Origin: Azospirillum brasilense
GTDB taxonomy: Bacteria; Pseudomonadota; Alphaproteobacteria; Azospirillales; Azospirillaceae
Assembly (NCBI RefSeq): GCF_005222205.1
Contig: NZ_CP032345.1
Coordinates: 1,427,501 to 1,491,500, forward strand
DNA: 64,000 nucleotides
Reading direction: 5' to 3'
A program made the translations under genes and the position numbers. Positions 7,897 to 19,002 of the stretch are shown piece after piece. Position 1 is the stretch's first letter. Every line of letters starts with the position of its first letter. The notes under the pieces were generated by a model. It had not been told where the DNA came from. It was given only the letters and a program-made list of their open reading frames with translations, and searched no databases.

Positions 7897-10077
7897 GTGA
7901 GCAACGATCGACCGGGCGAACTCTTTGCGGGGCCGCGCCCCATCCAGACGCGGGGGGAGGAGCCGGCGCTGCGCCCCCGCCTGCCCAAACGCGCGCCCAA
8001 GCCGGAAAAGCCCGCCAAGCCCGAGAAGCCCAAGGCCGAGAAGCCGCGCAAACCCGCTCCGCCGCCGCGCAAGGCCGCTCCCAAAACGGCCAGAGGCGGC
8101 GGCGGTCGGCGGACGATCCTCGGCACGCTCGTCTATGCCGGGATGGTCGCCGGGGTGTGGTGCGGCATCGCGCTGGGCGCGGTGCTGGCCTGGTTCGCCC
8201 TGGACCTGCCGGACATCTCCAAGGTCGCGCAGTTCGAGCGGCGCGCCTCGGTCACCGTGCTGGCGGCCGACGGGTCGGAGTTCGCGCGCTTCGGCGACCT
8301 GCACGGCACGACGCTGGGCGTGCGCGACCTGCCGCCGCATCTGATCAACGCCGTGCTGGCCATCGAGGATCGGCGCTTCTACTCGCATTTCGGCGTCGAC
8401 CCCATCGGTCTGGCCCGCGCGCTCTACGTCAACTGGCGGTCCGGGCGCTCGGCGCAGGGCGGCTCCACCATCACCCAGCAGCTCGCCAAGAACCTCTTCC
8501 TGACGCCCGAGAAGTCTCTGAAGCGCAAGATCCAGGAAGCCATGCTGGCGCTGTGGCTGGAGCACCGCTTCACCAAGGACCAGATCCTCACCGCCTATCT
8601 GAACCGCGTCTATCTGGGGGCGGGCACCTTCGGCGTGGACGCGGCGGCGCGCACCTATTTCGGCAAGCCGGCGACCCAGCTCGACCTGCGGGAATCGGCG
8701 ATCATCGCCGGCCTGCTGAAGGCGCCCTCGCGCTACGCCCCGACCTCCAACCCGGACGAAGCGGCGGAGCGGTCGCGCGTCGTGATGGGCGCCATGGTCG
8801 ACGCCGGCTTCATCACCGCGCAGGAGCTGGAGGCGGCGCGCAGCGCCCCGCCGTCGGCCAAGCGCAAGCCGGGCGGCGACGGGCGCTATTTCGCCGATTG
8901 GGTGACGGAGCTGGTCTCCGCCTTCGTCGGCTCCGGCCACGGCGACGTGGTGGTGCGCACGACACTGGACCTCAAGCTGCAGCGCGCGGCGGAGCAGCGG
9001 CTGGAGGAGATCCTGGCCGGCCCCGGTGCGGCCGCCAACGCGCGCCAGGGCGCGTTGGTCGCCATGACCACCGACGGCGCGGTGCGCGCCCTGGTCGGCG
9101 GGCGGGACTACGACAACAGCGAGTTCAACCGCGCCACCCAGGCGATGCGCCAGCCCGGTTCGGCCTTCAAGCCCTTCGTCTATCTGGCGGCGCTGGAGGC
9201 CGGCTGGTCGCCCGACAGCCCGGTCGAGGACGCCCCGGTCCGCATCGGCACCTGGAGCCCCGGCAACTATGACGGCAAGTTTCGCGGCACCATCACCATG
9301 GCCAACGCGCTGGCCCATTCGTCCAACACCGCGACCGTGCGCATCATCGACCGCATCGGGGTGGAGCGGGTGCGCCGGGTGGCGGCCGGGCTGGGCATCA
9401 ACTCGCCGCTGGGCAAGGACCTGTCGCTGGCGCTTGGCACCAGCGAGGTCAACCTACTGGAGCTGACCCGCGGCTACGCCGGCATCGCCAACCGCGGCGC
9501 CCCGGTCTGGCCCTACGCCATCACCGAGATCAGGGACCGCGACGGCAACGTCCTGTACCGGCGGCAGGCCGGCGGCTCCGTCCCGGTGGTCGACCCGGCG
9601 CACGCGGTGCAGCTCACCCGCATGATGACCGGAGTCATCGAGTATGGCACCGGCAAGTCGGCGAAGCTCGACCGCCCGGCGGCGGCCAAGTCGGGCACCA
9701 CCCAGGATTACCGTGACGCCTGGTTCGTCGGCTTCACCGCCGACCTCGTCGCCGGGGTGTGGTTGGGCAACGACAACAACGCCGAGATGAAGCGGGTCAC
9801 CGGCGGCTCGTTGCCGGCCAAGCTGTGGCAGGGCTTCATGCTGGACGCCCACGCCGGCCGCCCGCCCCGCCCCCTGCCGGGGATGGAGGGCGCCCCCGCC
9901 TATGTCGCCTCCGGCATCGCGGTGCCCGCCCGCGCCACCCCGGCGGCGGCCCCGGCGCCCGCGCGCGGTTCGTCGGGGGGCGGCGTGGCCTCCGGCATCG
10001 GTTCGCTGATCGAAAGCCTGACCGGCAAGGGCAGCGCGCCGCAGGTGCAGTACGACTACGGCAATCCGGTGCGGTGA
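7897..10077 (+). CDS. Class A penicillin-binding protein, PBP1A family
   Basis: A bifunctional peptidoglycan synthase of 726 residues. A Pro/Lys-rich cytoplasmic tail of about 70 residues precedes one transmembrane helix (about residues 75-105). The glycosyltransferase domain has the catalytic EDRRFYSHFGVD motif and GGSTITQQLAKN. The transpeptidase domain has SxxK in GSAFKP (near residue 421), SSN in HSSNTATVR, and KSGTTQDYRD. It is shorter than E. coli PBP1A because it lacks the extra inserted domain. The start is GTG at 7897. A spurious 10-codon ATG frame at 7868 ends on the same bases. Confidence 0.93.
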   Translation: MSNDRPGELFAGPRPIQTRGEEPALRPRLPKRAPKPEKPAKPEKPKAEKPRKPAPPPRKAAPKTARGGGGRRTILGTLVYAGMVAGVWCGIALGAVLAWFALDLPDISKVAQFERRASVTVLAADGSEFARFGDLHGTTLGVRDLPPHLINAVLAIEDRRFYSHFGVDPIGLARALYVNWRSGRSAQGGSTITQQLAKNLFLTPEKSLKRKIQEAMLALWLEHRFTKDQILTAYLNRVYLGAGTFGVDAAARTYFGKPATQLDLRESAIIAGLLKAPSRYAPTSNPDEAAERSRVVMGAMVDAGFITAQELEAARSAPPSAKRKPGGDGRYFADWVTELVSAFVGSGHGDVVVRTTLDLKLQRAAEQRLEEILAGPGAAANARQGALVAMTTDGAVRALVGGRDYDNSEFNRATQAMRQPGSAFKPFVYLAALEAGWSPDSPVEDAPVRIGTWSPGNYDGKFRGTITMANALAHSSNTATVRIIDRIGVERVRRVAAGLGINSPLGKDLSLALGTSEVNLLELTRGYAGIANRGAPVWPYAITEIRDRDGNVLYRRQAGGSVPVVDPAHAVQLTRMMTGVIEYGTGKSAKLDRPAAAKSGTTQDYRDAWFVGFTADLVAGVWLGNDNNAEMKRVTGGSLPAKLWQGFMLDAHAGRPPRPLPGMEGAPAYVASGIAVPARATPAAAPAPARGSSGGGVASGIGSLIESLTGKGSAPQVQYDYGNPVR

Positions 10078-10080
10078 AAA

Positions 10081-10213
10081 GCCCTCGCCCCCCTGGGGAG
10101 AGGGTTGGGTGAGGGGATTTACGCCCGGCAGGGCGGAGAAGACGTCCTTTGTTTGACAAAGTGGGTCGCCTTCGGCGCCCCCTCATCCTGACCTTCTCCC
10201 CAGGGGGGAGAAG
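10081..10213. repeat. Inverted-repeat element between convergent genes
   Basis: The left arm (about 10088-10116) and right arm (about 10177-10209) are imperfect inverted copies built around CCCCTGGGGAGA/TCTCCCCAGGGG and TGAGGGG/CCCCTCA. The centre (10117-10176) is not palindromic. It fills the space between the convergent PBP gene and the flavoprotein gene, and belongs to the same broad repeat family as the other GC-rich elements. Confidence 0.65.
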
Positions 10214-10227
10214 GAAAAGAGGGTCTA

Positions 10228-11460
10228 TCAGCCTCCCAAATACCCCAGCATGCCCTTTCCCACCCGCGTGCCCATGGCGAAGCAGCCCTGGAGGAGGTAG
10301 CCGCCGGTCGGCGCCTCCCAATCCAGCATCTCCCCGGCGACGAAGGTGCCCGGCAGGCGGGTCAGCATCAGCGACGCGTCCAGCTCCGCCAGCCGGACGC
10401 CGCCGGCGGTGGAGATGGCGCGCTCGATGGGCCGCACGCCGGTCAGCACCATCGACAGGGACTTGATGTGGCGGGCCAGCGCCGCCGGGTCGGACAGTTC
10501 CGACGCCGGGGTGAACTCGCGCAGCAGGGCGGCGCGCGGGCCGGTCAGCGACAGGGACTTCTTCAGGAAGGTGGACAGCGATTCCGCGCCGCGGCGGCGC
10601 AGCCGTTTGGCGATCGCCGACTCCGGCAGGTCCGGCATCAGGTCGATGGTCAGGGCGGCCCAGCCCTCGCGTTCGATGGCGTCGCGCAAGGGGGCGCTCA
10701 GCGCGTAGACGGCGCCGCCCTCAATGCCGGTTTCGGTGATGACGAACTCGCCCTTCAGCCGCCGGTCGCCGAAGGCGAGGCCGACGCTCTTGACCGGCTG
10801 GCCGGCAAAGCGTTCGCGCAGGTGATCGGACCAGGGCACCTCGAAGCCCATGTTGGACGGGCGCAGCGGCGCAATGTCCACCCCGCGCGCGGCCAGAAGT
10901 TCCGTCCAGGCGCCGTCGGAACCGGTGCGCGGCCAGCTCGCCCCGCCCAGCGCCAGCAGCGTGGCGCGCGGGGCGACGGTGGTCGCGGGGCCGTCGCCGC
11001 GCTGGACGCGCAGCGCGCCGGACGCGTCCCAGCCCAGCCAGCGGTGGCGGGTGTGCAGGGTGACGCCCAGCCCCTCCAGCCGGCGCAGCCACGCCCGCAC
11101 CAGGGTGGAGGCCTTCATCTGCACCGGGAAGACGCGCCCGCTGGAGCCGACGAAGGTCTCGATCCCCAGCCCCGCCGCCCAATCGCGCAGGTCCGTCGGG
11201 GTGAAGCCGGCCAGCAGATCGGCGAACAGCGGGCTCTGCGCGCCGTAGCGGGCGGTGAAGGCGTCCAGCGGTTCGGAATGGGTCAGGTTCAGCCCGCCGC
11301 GCCCGGCCAGCAGCAGCTTGCGCGCCGGGGTGGGCATCCGTTCATAGACGGCGACCGAGCGGCCCGCGGCGGCGATGACCTCCGCCGCCATCAGCCCGGC
11401 CGGGCCGGCGCCGATGATCGCAACGTCGGGAGAAAATGCGGTGTCAGGGGCGTCGGTCAT
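10228..11460 (-). CDS. HI0933/YhiN-type flavoprotein (TIGR03862-like)
   Basis: A 410-residue FAD-binding protein. The N-terminus has the dinucleotide fold DVAIIGAGPAGLMAAEVIAAAG followed by GLNLTHSE, typical of the HI0933 family. The C-terminal region has the conserved ending GTFVAGEMLDWEAPTGGYLLQGCFAMG. The substrate of these proteins is unknown. The start at 11460 has a GGGGGA ribosome site and places the FAD fold near the N-terminus; the frame is open further upstream. It is probably expressed alone. Confidence 0.88.
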   Translation of the reverse strand: MTDAPDTAFSPDVAIIGAGPAGLMAAEVIAAAGRSVAVYERMPTPARKLLLAGRGGLNLTHSEPLDAFTARYGAQSPLFADLLAGFTPTDLRDWAAGLGIETFVGSSGRVFPVQMKASTLVRAWLRRLEGLGVTLHTRHRWLGWDASGALRVQRGDGPATTVAPRATLLALGGASWPRTGSDGAWTELLAARGVDIAPLRPSNMGFEVPWSDHLRERFAGQPVKSVGLAFGDRRLKGEFVITETGIEGGAVYALSAPLRDAIEREGWAALTIDLMPDLPESAIAKRLRRRGAESLSTFLKKSLSLTGPRAALLREFTPASELSDPAALARHIKSLSMVLTGVRPIERAISTAGGVRLAELDASLMLTRLPGTFVAGEMLDWEAPTGGYLLQGCFAMGTRVGKGMLGYLGG

Positions 11461-11579
11461 CGGGTCCCCCGAAGGGCGGAAGGATGTCGACCGGTCCCGT
11501 CCGGGCCACCGCTGGGAAGCGGCAAGCGGGGACGGGACCGGGGCACTCAAGAAGCGGGAATCGGCGGCGCGGGACCGGA

Positions 11580-11843
11580 TCAGTCCGCGTCGTCCTCCTG
11601 GGCCACCTCGTCGGCAAGGTCGTTGGCCATGTCGGCGAAATAGCCCGCGTCCACCTCCAGCCCGTTCTCCTCGCAGATCCGCATGAAGATGCGGTAGGCG
11701 TGCAGGATCGCGACGTCGAGAACGACGAGGTCGCCCTCCTCGCTGTGCTTGTCGGTGACGCCACGCTCCTGGAGCGTGCCGACGATGTCGTGAGAGGCGG
11801 CCTGAAGCACCGCTTCCATGGCTTGTTTGTGCAGGGTCGACAT
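11580..11843 (-). CDS. Conserved acidic 87-residue protein of unknown function
   Basis: A small cytoplasmic acidic protein with no transmembrane segment and no recognised domain. It is helical in appearance, with a central VVLDVAILHAYRIFMRICEENGLEVDAGYFADMAND segment split by short loops and an Asp/Glu-rich end. The ribosome site GAGGACC precedes the ATG at 11843. It lies alone between the flavoprotein gene and the pentaheme cytochrome gene, all leftward. No function can be inferred. Confidence 0.65.
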   Translation of the reverse strand: MSTLHKQAMEAVLQAASHDIVGTLQERGVTDKHSEEGDLVVLDVAILHAYRIFMRICEENGLEVDAGYFADMANDLADEVAQEDDAD

Positions 11844-11952
11844 CGCGGGGGTCCTCTTTCTCAAGTGGTCGTCTGCCGTCGGGCGCGGCGCGTTCAACGC
11901 CGGCCCGTGGTAGAAAACCCCTCTTAGCAGCTTCGGGTTCTCGCCGCAGCGA

Positions 11953-13101
11953 TCATCGCGCGCTGTCTTTCGCATGGCTCTGCAGATAGGTCAGCAGCAG
12001 GCGGCCCTCCTCCTCGTCCAGCCGGGTCAGCCGCTTCATGGCGTTCATCTTGCCGATCCAGGCGTTCGCGTCGAAGTCGGCCGGCGGGTGCGGCGCGTGG
12101 CAGAGCGAGCAGTTGGCGTCGTAGACCCGCGCGCCGTAATCCCACAGCGCGCCGAGCGTGCCCACATAGCCGCCCGCCCCGGTCCAGGCGGTCAGGCGGA
12201 CCTCCGTCCACTCCTGTTCGGTCTCCGGATCGGTGACGCTGCGCAGCGCCTCTGCCTGCCCTGCTGCCGCCGCGTTCAGCTTGACCGTGGTGATGCGCTT
12301 GCCCGGCCGGGCGTAGAGCGTCTGGGCGGAACTGCCCCGCTGCCAGCCGGTGATCTCCACCTTCAGAGCGCCGCCTTCCGTTGCCAAAACCTTCACCGGA
12401 GTCGCCGCGGCGATCTCGCCGTCCCCGGCGCTCCCAGGGGTCGGCGGCGCGCCGTACAGGGCGAGGCTGGTCAAGGCGTAGGCGGTGTCGCCGGGCTTCA
12501 GGGCCAGCGCCTTCGCCTGATCCGACAGGCCGGCAAAGAACTGGCGATGACCGGCGGTCACGTCGGGAAAGCTGTGGGCGATGCCCTTGTGGCAATCGAT
12601 GCAGGTCTTGCCGGCCTTCTCCGCCCCTTCCATGGCGCTGGCCGCCTTCGGCGTCTGCTTGTGGAAGTCCATGGCGCCGAAGGAATGGCAGTTGCGGCAT
12701 TCCTGGCTGTCGGTGGCCCGCATGCGGTCCCATTCGCGGCGCGCCAGCGTGTGGCGCTTGGCCTCGAACTTCTCCTTGGTATCAATGGAGCCGATGAGCC
12801 AGTGATACAGCTCTCCCGACGCCTGCACCTTGCGGATCACCTTGTGCGTCCAGTCGCGCGGGACGTGGCAGTCGGCGCAGGTCGCCCTTACGCCGGAAGC
12901 GTTCTGGTAGTGCGGCGAGGCCGTGTACTCGACATACACGGTGTCGCGCATCGCGTGGCAGGAGACGCAGAACTCCATGCGGTTGGTCGCTTCCATCGCG
13001 GTGTTGAAGCCGCCCCAGCCGACCACCCCGACGACGACGCCCACCAGACCGGCCAGCGCGAGCGTCCCGAAGCCCCCCGCCGTCTTCCATCCCCACCGCA
13101 T
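11953..13101 (-). CDS. torC: Pentaheme NapC/TorC-type membrane cytochrome c
   Basis: A 382-residue quinol-oxidising cytochrome. An N-terminal transmembrane helix (residues 10-32) anchors a periplasmic NapC/NirT domain with four CxxCH heme sites at 45-49, 75-79, 135-139 and 167-171. A C-terminal domain carries a fifth (CSLCH, 331-335) and the ending TYLQSHAKDS. Four NapC hemes plus one C-terminal heme is the TorC layout. In E. coli TorC feeds TorA, but no torA is here. Instead the gene lies 84 bases after a di-heme peroxidase gene on the same strand. The ATG at 13101 is preferred over an in-frame TTG at 13116. Confidence 0.88.
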   Translation of the reverse strand: MRWGWKTAGGFGTLALAGLVGVVVGVVGWGGFNTAMEATNRMEFCVSCHAMRDTVYVEYTASPHYQNASGVRATCADCHVPRDWTHKVIRKVQASGELYHWLIGSIDTKEKFEAKRHTLARREWDRMRATDSQECRNCHSFGAMDFHKQTPKAASAMEGAEKAGKTCIDCHKGIAHSFPDVTAGHRQFFAGLSDQAKALALKPGDTAYALTSLALYGAPPTPGSAGDGEIAAATPVKVLATEGGALKVEITGWQRGSSAQTLYARPGKRITTVKLNAAAAGQAEALRSVTDPETEQEWTEVRLTAWTGAGGYVGTLGALWDYGARVYDANCSLCHAPHPPADFDANAWIGKMNAMKRLTRLDEEEGRLLLTYLQSHAKDSAR

Positions 13102-13185
13102 GTCGATACCCTGCAACCATCCTCAAGAAAAGGAATGGGGACGGGCCGCCCCAACGACGCCCGGCCCCATCCAACCCTCAACCCG

Positions 13186-14190
13186 TCAGTCGAAGGGATG
13201 CGGCTTCGGCGTCTTGTCCGTGGACGGCGGCAGGATCGGCAGAGCGAAGCTCGGCTGGTCACCGGTCAGCGTCTTCAGGAAGGCGACGATCTTGGCGTTC
13301 TCGTCGGTCGAGAACTTCTTGCCCAACTGGATGCGGCCCATGACGTCCACGGCGTCGGACAGGGTCGCGGCCTCGCCGTCGTGGAAGTAAGGGTAGGTCA
13401 GCGCGACGTTGCGCAGCGTCGGAACCTTGAAGTTGAAGCGGTCGGCCTCCTCCTTGGTCACCGCGATGCGGCCCTCGGCGGGGTTGTTGGTCTTGTAGGG
13501 CTCGACGACGCCCATCTTCTGGAAGGTGTTGCCGCCGACGGCCGAGCCGTTGTGGCAGGCGGTGCAGCCCGAGTCCTTGAACAGCTCGTAGCCTTCCAGC
13601 TCGACGGTGGTCAGGGCCTTCTTGTCGCCCTTCAGCCACTGGTCGAAGCGGGAGTTCGGCGTGACCAGCGTCTCCTCGAAGGCGGCGATGGCCTTGGTCA
13701 CCTCCTCGATGGTGATCGTCGTCTCACCGAAGACCTCGGCGAATTCCTTCTGGTACTCGGGGATGGAGCGCAGCACCTCGACCGCCAGGGCGTGGGTGGA
13801 GCCCATCTCGCCGGGGTTGGCGATCGGGCCGCCGGCCTGCTCCTGCAGGGTCAGGGCGCGGCCGTCCCAGAACTGGGCCACGTTCAGGCTGGAGTTCAGC
13901 ACGGTCGGCGAGTTGATCGGGCCCTGCTGCCAGTTGTGGCCGATGGAGGTCTTCAGGTTGTCGGTGCCGCCCATGGACAGGTTGTGGCACGAGTTGCAGG
14001 AGATGAAGCCGGACTTGGACAGCCGGGGATCGAAGTACAGCTTCTTGCCGAGTTCAACCAATCCGGGATTGGTGACCTTCGCCGCCTCGATCGGCGAAAT
14101 CGGTTCGTCGGCGGCGAACGCGGGCACGCCGAAGGTGGCGACGGAGGCCGCCAGCATGGCCGCGAAGGACACGGCAGCACGCATGGACAT
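13186..14190 (-). CDS. Di-heme cytochrome c peroxidase
   Basis: A 334-residue periplasmic peroxidase that reduces hydrogen peroxide to water. Residues 1-26 are a signal peptide ending AFA. Two heme-binding sites are seen, CNSCH (65-69, low-potential site) and CTACH (209-213, high-potential site), with a candidate Met ligand at M226. The length and the words LGKKLYFDPRLSKSG and VPTLRNVALTYPYFHDG match bacterial CcpA/MauG-like peroxidases of the CCP branch. The ribosome site GGGAGAAG is well placed. The downstream pentaheme cytochrome gene is the likely electron donor. Confidence 0.92.
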   Translation of the reverse strand: MSMRAAVSFAAMLAASVATFGVPAFAADEPISPIEAAKVTNPGLVELGKKLYFDPRLSKSGFISCNSCHNLSMGGTDNLKTSIGHNWQQGPINSPTVLNSSLNVAQFWDGRALTLQEQAGGPIANPGEMGSTHALAVEVLRSIPEYQKEFAEVFGETTITIEEVTKAIAAFEETLVTPNSRFDQWLKGDKKALTTVELEGYELFKDSGCTACHNGSAVGGNTFQKMGVVEPYKTNNPAEGRIAVTKEEADRFNFKVPTLRNVALTYPYFHDGEAATLSDAVDVMGRIQLGKKFSTDENAKIVAFLKTLTGDQPSFALPILPPSTDKTPKPHPFD

Positions 14191-14358
14191 CGCACTTCTC
14201 CCTTATCGAAGTTCTAATATTTTGGCTAATGCCTTGATGCAAAATGACAGTGGCACGCCGCGCTCTGGTGATACCAGTGACAGGCGTGTCGCGCGGCAAT
14301 GCGCCGCATGTCCGTACACAAACTATGGCCACTCAAAACAATCTTCGATGCGGGCATG

Positions 14359-14389
14359 AAAAAGGGGCGGCGGGACAGCCCGCCGCCCC
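14359..14389 (-). terminator. Intrinsic terminator of the catalase gene
   Basis: On the minus strand an 11-base stem GGGGCGGCGGG with loop CTGT and its perfect complement is followed by TTTTT. It lies about 40 bases after the catalase stop and is a classic factor-independent terminator. Confidence 0.85.
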
Positions 14390-14427
14390 CATCGGGACGC
14401 CAACCGGTTGATGATCTTAGGTTGCGC

Positions 14428-16122
14428 CTAATCGGCAGCCGCCTGGCTGGCCATGCCGCCCTGCGCGCCGGCCGGCATCCCCTTCGCCACCTCGTCCGCC
14501 GTGGCGCGGTGGACCTTCACCGAACCGGTCCACTGGCCCCAGACCTTCGGGTCGATGGTGTCGCCGTTCTTGCCCAGCGATTTCAGCCGCTTCTGGTCCT
14601 CGTCGGTCAGCACCTGCTTGGGCAGGGGGGCCAAGCCGGCGACATCGGCGGCGGTCATGCCCAGCATGCCGGCGACACGGCTGCCATAGTCGTCATGAAT
14701 CAGGAAGAAGTGCCAGAGCATCCGCTCCTGGACGTCGCGTTCGCACTGGCCGAGCAGCGTGCCCATGTTCAGGACCAGATCGTCGCGCTCCCAATCCATC
14801 ATGGTGCAGTAGCGGGCGCGGGGCTGGACGTAGTCGTTGCGGCGCTCGATCACGCTGCGGGTCAGCCGGCCACGGATCTCCGGCGGGTTGTTCGGCTCCT
14901 CCCGCTGGGCTTCGCTGAGGCCGTTGTGGATGGACGGCTCGAAATTGACGTGCGGGTTCTGCCCCGGCGCCAGATCGCGCTGGTAGGACATCTGCCCGCC
15001 CGACAGGTTGGTGGCGACCGCCGCGTTCTTGGCCTGGTTGATCGGCAACTGCTGATAGTTGGGGCCGACCCGGTAGCGCTGCGTGTCGGAGTAGGAGAAG
15101 GTCCGCCCGACCAGCATCTTGTCGTCGGAGAAATCCAGCCCGTCGACCAGAACGCCGGTGCCCATGGCGATCTGTTCGTTCTCGTTGAAGAAATCCTCGA
15201 CGTTGCGGTTCAGCGTCATCACGCCGACGTGGCGAAGCGGGAAGTCCGACTCCGGCCAGATCTTGGTGTCGTCCAGCGGGTCCCACTCCAGTTCGGGATG
15301 GTCGTGGTCCTCCATGACCTGGACATACATGTCCCACTGCGGGTAATCGCCCCGGTCGATGGCCTCGAAGAGATCCTTGGAGGCGGAGCCGAGATCCTGC
15401 CCCTGCACCTTCGCCGCCTCCTCCGCCGTCAGGCAGGCGACGCCGCAGCGCGGGTGGAAGTGGTACTTGACCAGCACCGTGTCGCCGTTGGCGTTCACCA
15501 TCTTGTAGGTGTTCACGCCGAAGCCTTCCATGTGCCGGTAGTTGGCCGGAATCCCGCGCGGGCTGAACAGATGCGTCAGCATGTGCATGGATTCGGGCGT
15601 CTGGCTCATGAAGTCGAAGATGCGGTTCGGTTCCTGCCGGAAGGTCACCGGATCGGGCTTCAACGAATGGATGACGTCCGGGAACTTGATGGCGTCGCGG
15701 ATGAAGAAGACGGCGAGGTTGTTGCCGACGAGGTCCCAGTTGCCGTCCTCGGTGTAGAACTTCACCGCGAAGCCGCGCGGATCGCGGGCCACCTCCGACG
15801 AATCGCGCCCGCCGATGACGGTGGAGAAGCGTATGGCCAGCGGGGTCTTCTTGCCGGCCTGTTGGAACAGCTTGGCACGGGTGTATTTGGAGGCCGGCTC
15901 GTCGCCGATCTTGCCCGTCGCTTCAAACTCGCCGTAGCAGACGAAGCCGCGGGCGTGGACCACGCGCTCCGGAATGCGCTCGCGGTCGAAATGGGAGATC
16001 TTTTCCAGGAACTGGTAATTCTCCAGCGTCGCCGGCCCGCGGGCCCCCACGGTGCGCTGGGATTGGTTGTTGGTGATCGGGTGGCCCTGACGGTTGGTCA
16101 GAGTCTTCGATTGGTCAGCCAT
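14428..16122 (-). CDS. Monofunctional heme catalase
   Basis: A 564-residue catalase that disproportionates hydrogen peroxide in the cytoplasm. The distal histidine lies in RVVHARG, the distal asparagine in the [11 protein letters not shown] region, and the heme-ligating tyrosine in [12 protein letters not shown]. The core is followed by an extension of some 70-80 residues ending in an Ala/Gly-rich tail, longer than typical small-subunit catalases but without the flavodoxin-like domain of large ones. The start at 16122 has the ribosome site GGGAGAAAG and the family-typical beginning. It is followed by its own terminator, so it is probably monocistronic. Confidence 0.95.
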   Translation of the reverse strand: MADQSKTLTNRQGHPITNNQSQRTVGARGPATLENYQFLEKISHFDRERIPERVVHARGFVCYGEFEATGKIGDEPASKYTRAKLFQQAGKKTPLAIRFSTVIGGRDSSEVARDPRGFAVKFYTEDGNWDLVGNNLAVFFIRDAIKFPDVIHSLKPDPVTFRQEPNRIFDFMSQTPESMHMLTHLFSPRGIPANYRHMEGFGVNTYKMVNANGDTVLVKYHFHPRCGVACLTAEEAAKVQGQDLGSASKDLFEAIDRGDYPQWDMYVQVMEDHDHPELEWDPLDDTKIWPESDFPLRHVGVMTLNRNVEDFFNENEQIAMGTGVLVDGLDFSDDKMLVGRTFSYSDTQRYRVGPNYQQLPINQAKNAAVATNLSGGQMSYQRDLAPGQNPHVNFEPSIHNGLSEAQREEPNNPPEIRGRLTRSVIERRNDYVQPRARYCTMMDWERDDLVLNMGTLLGQCERDVQERMLWHFFLIHDDYGSRVAGMLGMTAADVAGLAPLPKQVLTDEDQKRLKSLGKNGDTIDPKVWGQWTGSVKVHRATADEVAKGMPAGAQGGMASQAAAD

Positions 16123-16259
16123 CGCTTTCTCCCTGAACAGCAAGCCGTGCCGGCGCACCCCTGGGGCGTCCGGTTGGAAGGTCAACGTCCCTAGTTTGGA
16201 ACCGTTCCAATCCAAAACGCCGGACGGCGACACCCTGTCCGTCAGGGAGATGCCCAAAC

Positions 16260-16292
16260 GGAAAAGGGCGGCCCCGAGGGACCGCCCTTTCC
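16260..16292 (-). terminator. Terminator of groESL
   Basis: A strong hairpin follows groEL on the minus strand: GGAAAGGGCGG pairs with CCGCCCTTTTCC around a short loop. The T-rich right arm provides the uridine run. Confidence 0.75.
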
Positions 16293-16318
16293 GCAAACGT
16301 CGTGGATGACGTGAGCTA

Positions 16319-17965
<1,647 letters not shown>

Positions 17966-18014
17966 TCACTTCCTTGAAATTCGGGGGGTTGGATCGCTCA
18001 GCGCGGGCGGAGGC

Positions 18015-18305
18015 TCAGGCCTCGACGACGCCCATGATGTCGGATTCCTTCATGATCAGGAAATCCTCGCCCTCGATCTTCACCTCGGTGCCCGACCACT
18101 TGCCGAACAGGATGCGGTCGCCGGCCTTCACGTCGAGCGCAACGACCTTGCCGCTCTCGTCACGGGCGCCCGGACCCACCGCGACCACCTGGCCCTCCTG
18201 GGGTTTTTCCTTCGCGGTGTCGGGAATGATGATCCCGCCCTTGGTCTTGGTGTCGGACTCCAGACGCTTGACGACGACGCGGTCGTGCAGCGGACGGAAC
18301 TTCAT
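18015..18305 (-). CDS. groES: Co-chaperonin GroES
   Basis: A 96-residue co-chaperonin that caps GroEL. It opens [16 protein letters not shown], has the mobile-loop region [18 protein letters not shown] and ends [12 protein letters not shown]. The ribosome site GGAGG lies nine bases before the ATG. It leads the groESL operon. Confidence 0.98.
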   Translation of the reverse strand: MKFRPLHDRVVVKRLESDTKTKGGIIIPDTAKEKPQEGQVVAVGPGARDESGKVVALDVKAGDRILFGKWSGTEVKIEGEDFLIMKESDIMGVVEA

Positions 18306-18361
18306 GGGGATGCCTCCAGGATCAAGGCTTATTGAAAGGATTGGCGCCGGGCTCGGGGCTG

Positions 18362-18388
18362 TTAGCACTCTCCCCCGGCGAGTGCCAG
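18362..18388 (-). promoter_or_regulatory. CIRCE operator (HrcA-binding) upstream of groESL
   Basis: The forward strand reads TTAGCACTC, nine bases, GAGTGCCAG. This is the CIRCE inverted repeat with two mismatches at the outer edge of the right half. HrcA repressor binds it in many bacteria, including alphaproteobacteria, to limit groESL outside heat shock. It lies 57 bases upstream of the groES start, inside the expected 5' leader or transcription start region. Confidence 0.92.
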
Positions 18389-18393
18389 ACAGC

Positions 18394-18419
18394 TAATCGA
18401 GCTGCGGTTTTGATTCAAG
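18394..18419 (-). promoter_or_regulatory. Possible heat-shock (RpoH-type) promoter of groESL
   Basis: On the minus strand CTTGAA (18419-18414) and CGATTA (18399-18394) are separated by 14 bases, placing the start of transcription just before the CIRCE element. The -35 resembles alphaproteobacterial RpoH boxes, but the -10 match is weak. A double HrcA/RpoH control would be normal for groESL in this group. Confidence 0.4.
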
Positions 18420-18599
18420 AGGGTCGTTGCGGCAATCGGTGCGATTCCTGGCAGCAGTCGCCCCGTCTTGCTGCTAATGCGTTGAAAAAGAAGAAAAATT
18501 TTTGTTGCCTGCCGCAGCCGCGAACGGCACACTTTCACAAAAGAATCATCAGGACGCAGCGGAAGGACGCCACCGGTTCCACCATCACGGAGGCAGAGC

Positions 18600-18863
18600 A
18601 TGGCCAGTCTGGGTCTTCAGCTTCGCGATTACCGCCTGACCACGGCGGAGATTCTGTACCACATGCCGGACCACCCGCACCTGCTGCAGAGCTATCTCTG
18701 GCAAGAGTTGGACATCGCTCCCGGCTACCCGGTGCTGCGCCGGTTCCTCGATTTCTGGCAGGCCAACCTGGACGGCAAGCTGCATTCGGTGAAGCTGGCG
18801 ACCCACCGCCTGATCACGCCCGGGGAAACCCGCGCGGTGGCCGCCGAATTCCGCTGGACCTGA
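18600..18863 (+). CDS. usg: Usg family protein
   Basis: An 87-residue cytoplasmic protein matching the Usg family of alphaproteobacteria. It has the words DYRLTTAEILYHMPDHP and YLWQELDIAPGYPVLRRFL, which define the family. Usg is conserved but its role is not established. The ribosome site GGAGG sits eight bases before the ATG. It is divergent from groESL and stands alone. Confidence 0.88.
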   Translation: MASLGLQLRDYRLTTAEILYHMPDHPHLLQSYLWQELDIAPGYPVLRRFLDFWQANLDGKLHSVKLATHRLITPGETRAVAAEFRWT

Positions 18864-19002
18864 CGGCCCGCACACCTCCTCCACCGCGGGTAAATGTGAA
18901 AAAATAAACCATTATTAAGTGATTATCGCTTCCGATAGGCTTCCCCCTGCACGAACCGTCCGTGCCGATGCACGTCCACGACAAGCTGGGGGAATGACGA
19001 AC

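Noticed and set aside
7868..7900. Ten-codon ATG frame ending on the start of the PBP gene
   Set aside because: No good ribosome site and no attenuator-like structure or codon bias; too short to call a leader peptide.
14190..14300. A possible FNR box upstream of the cytochrome c peroxidase
   Set aside because: Only one half (ATCAA) matches TTGAT-N4-ATCAA; the other half has three mismatches.
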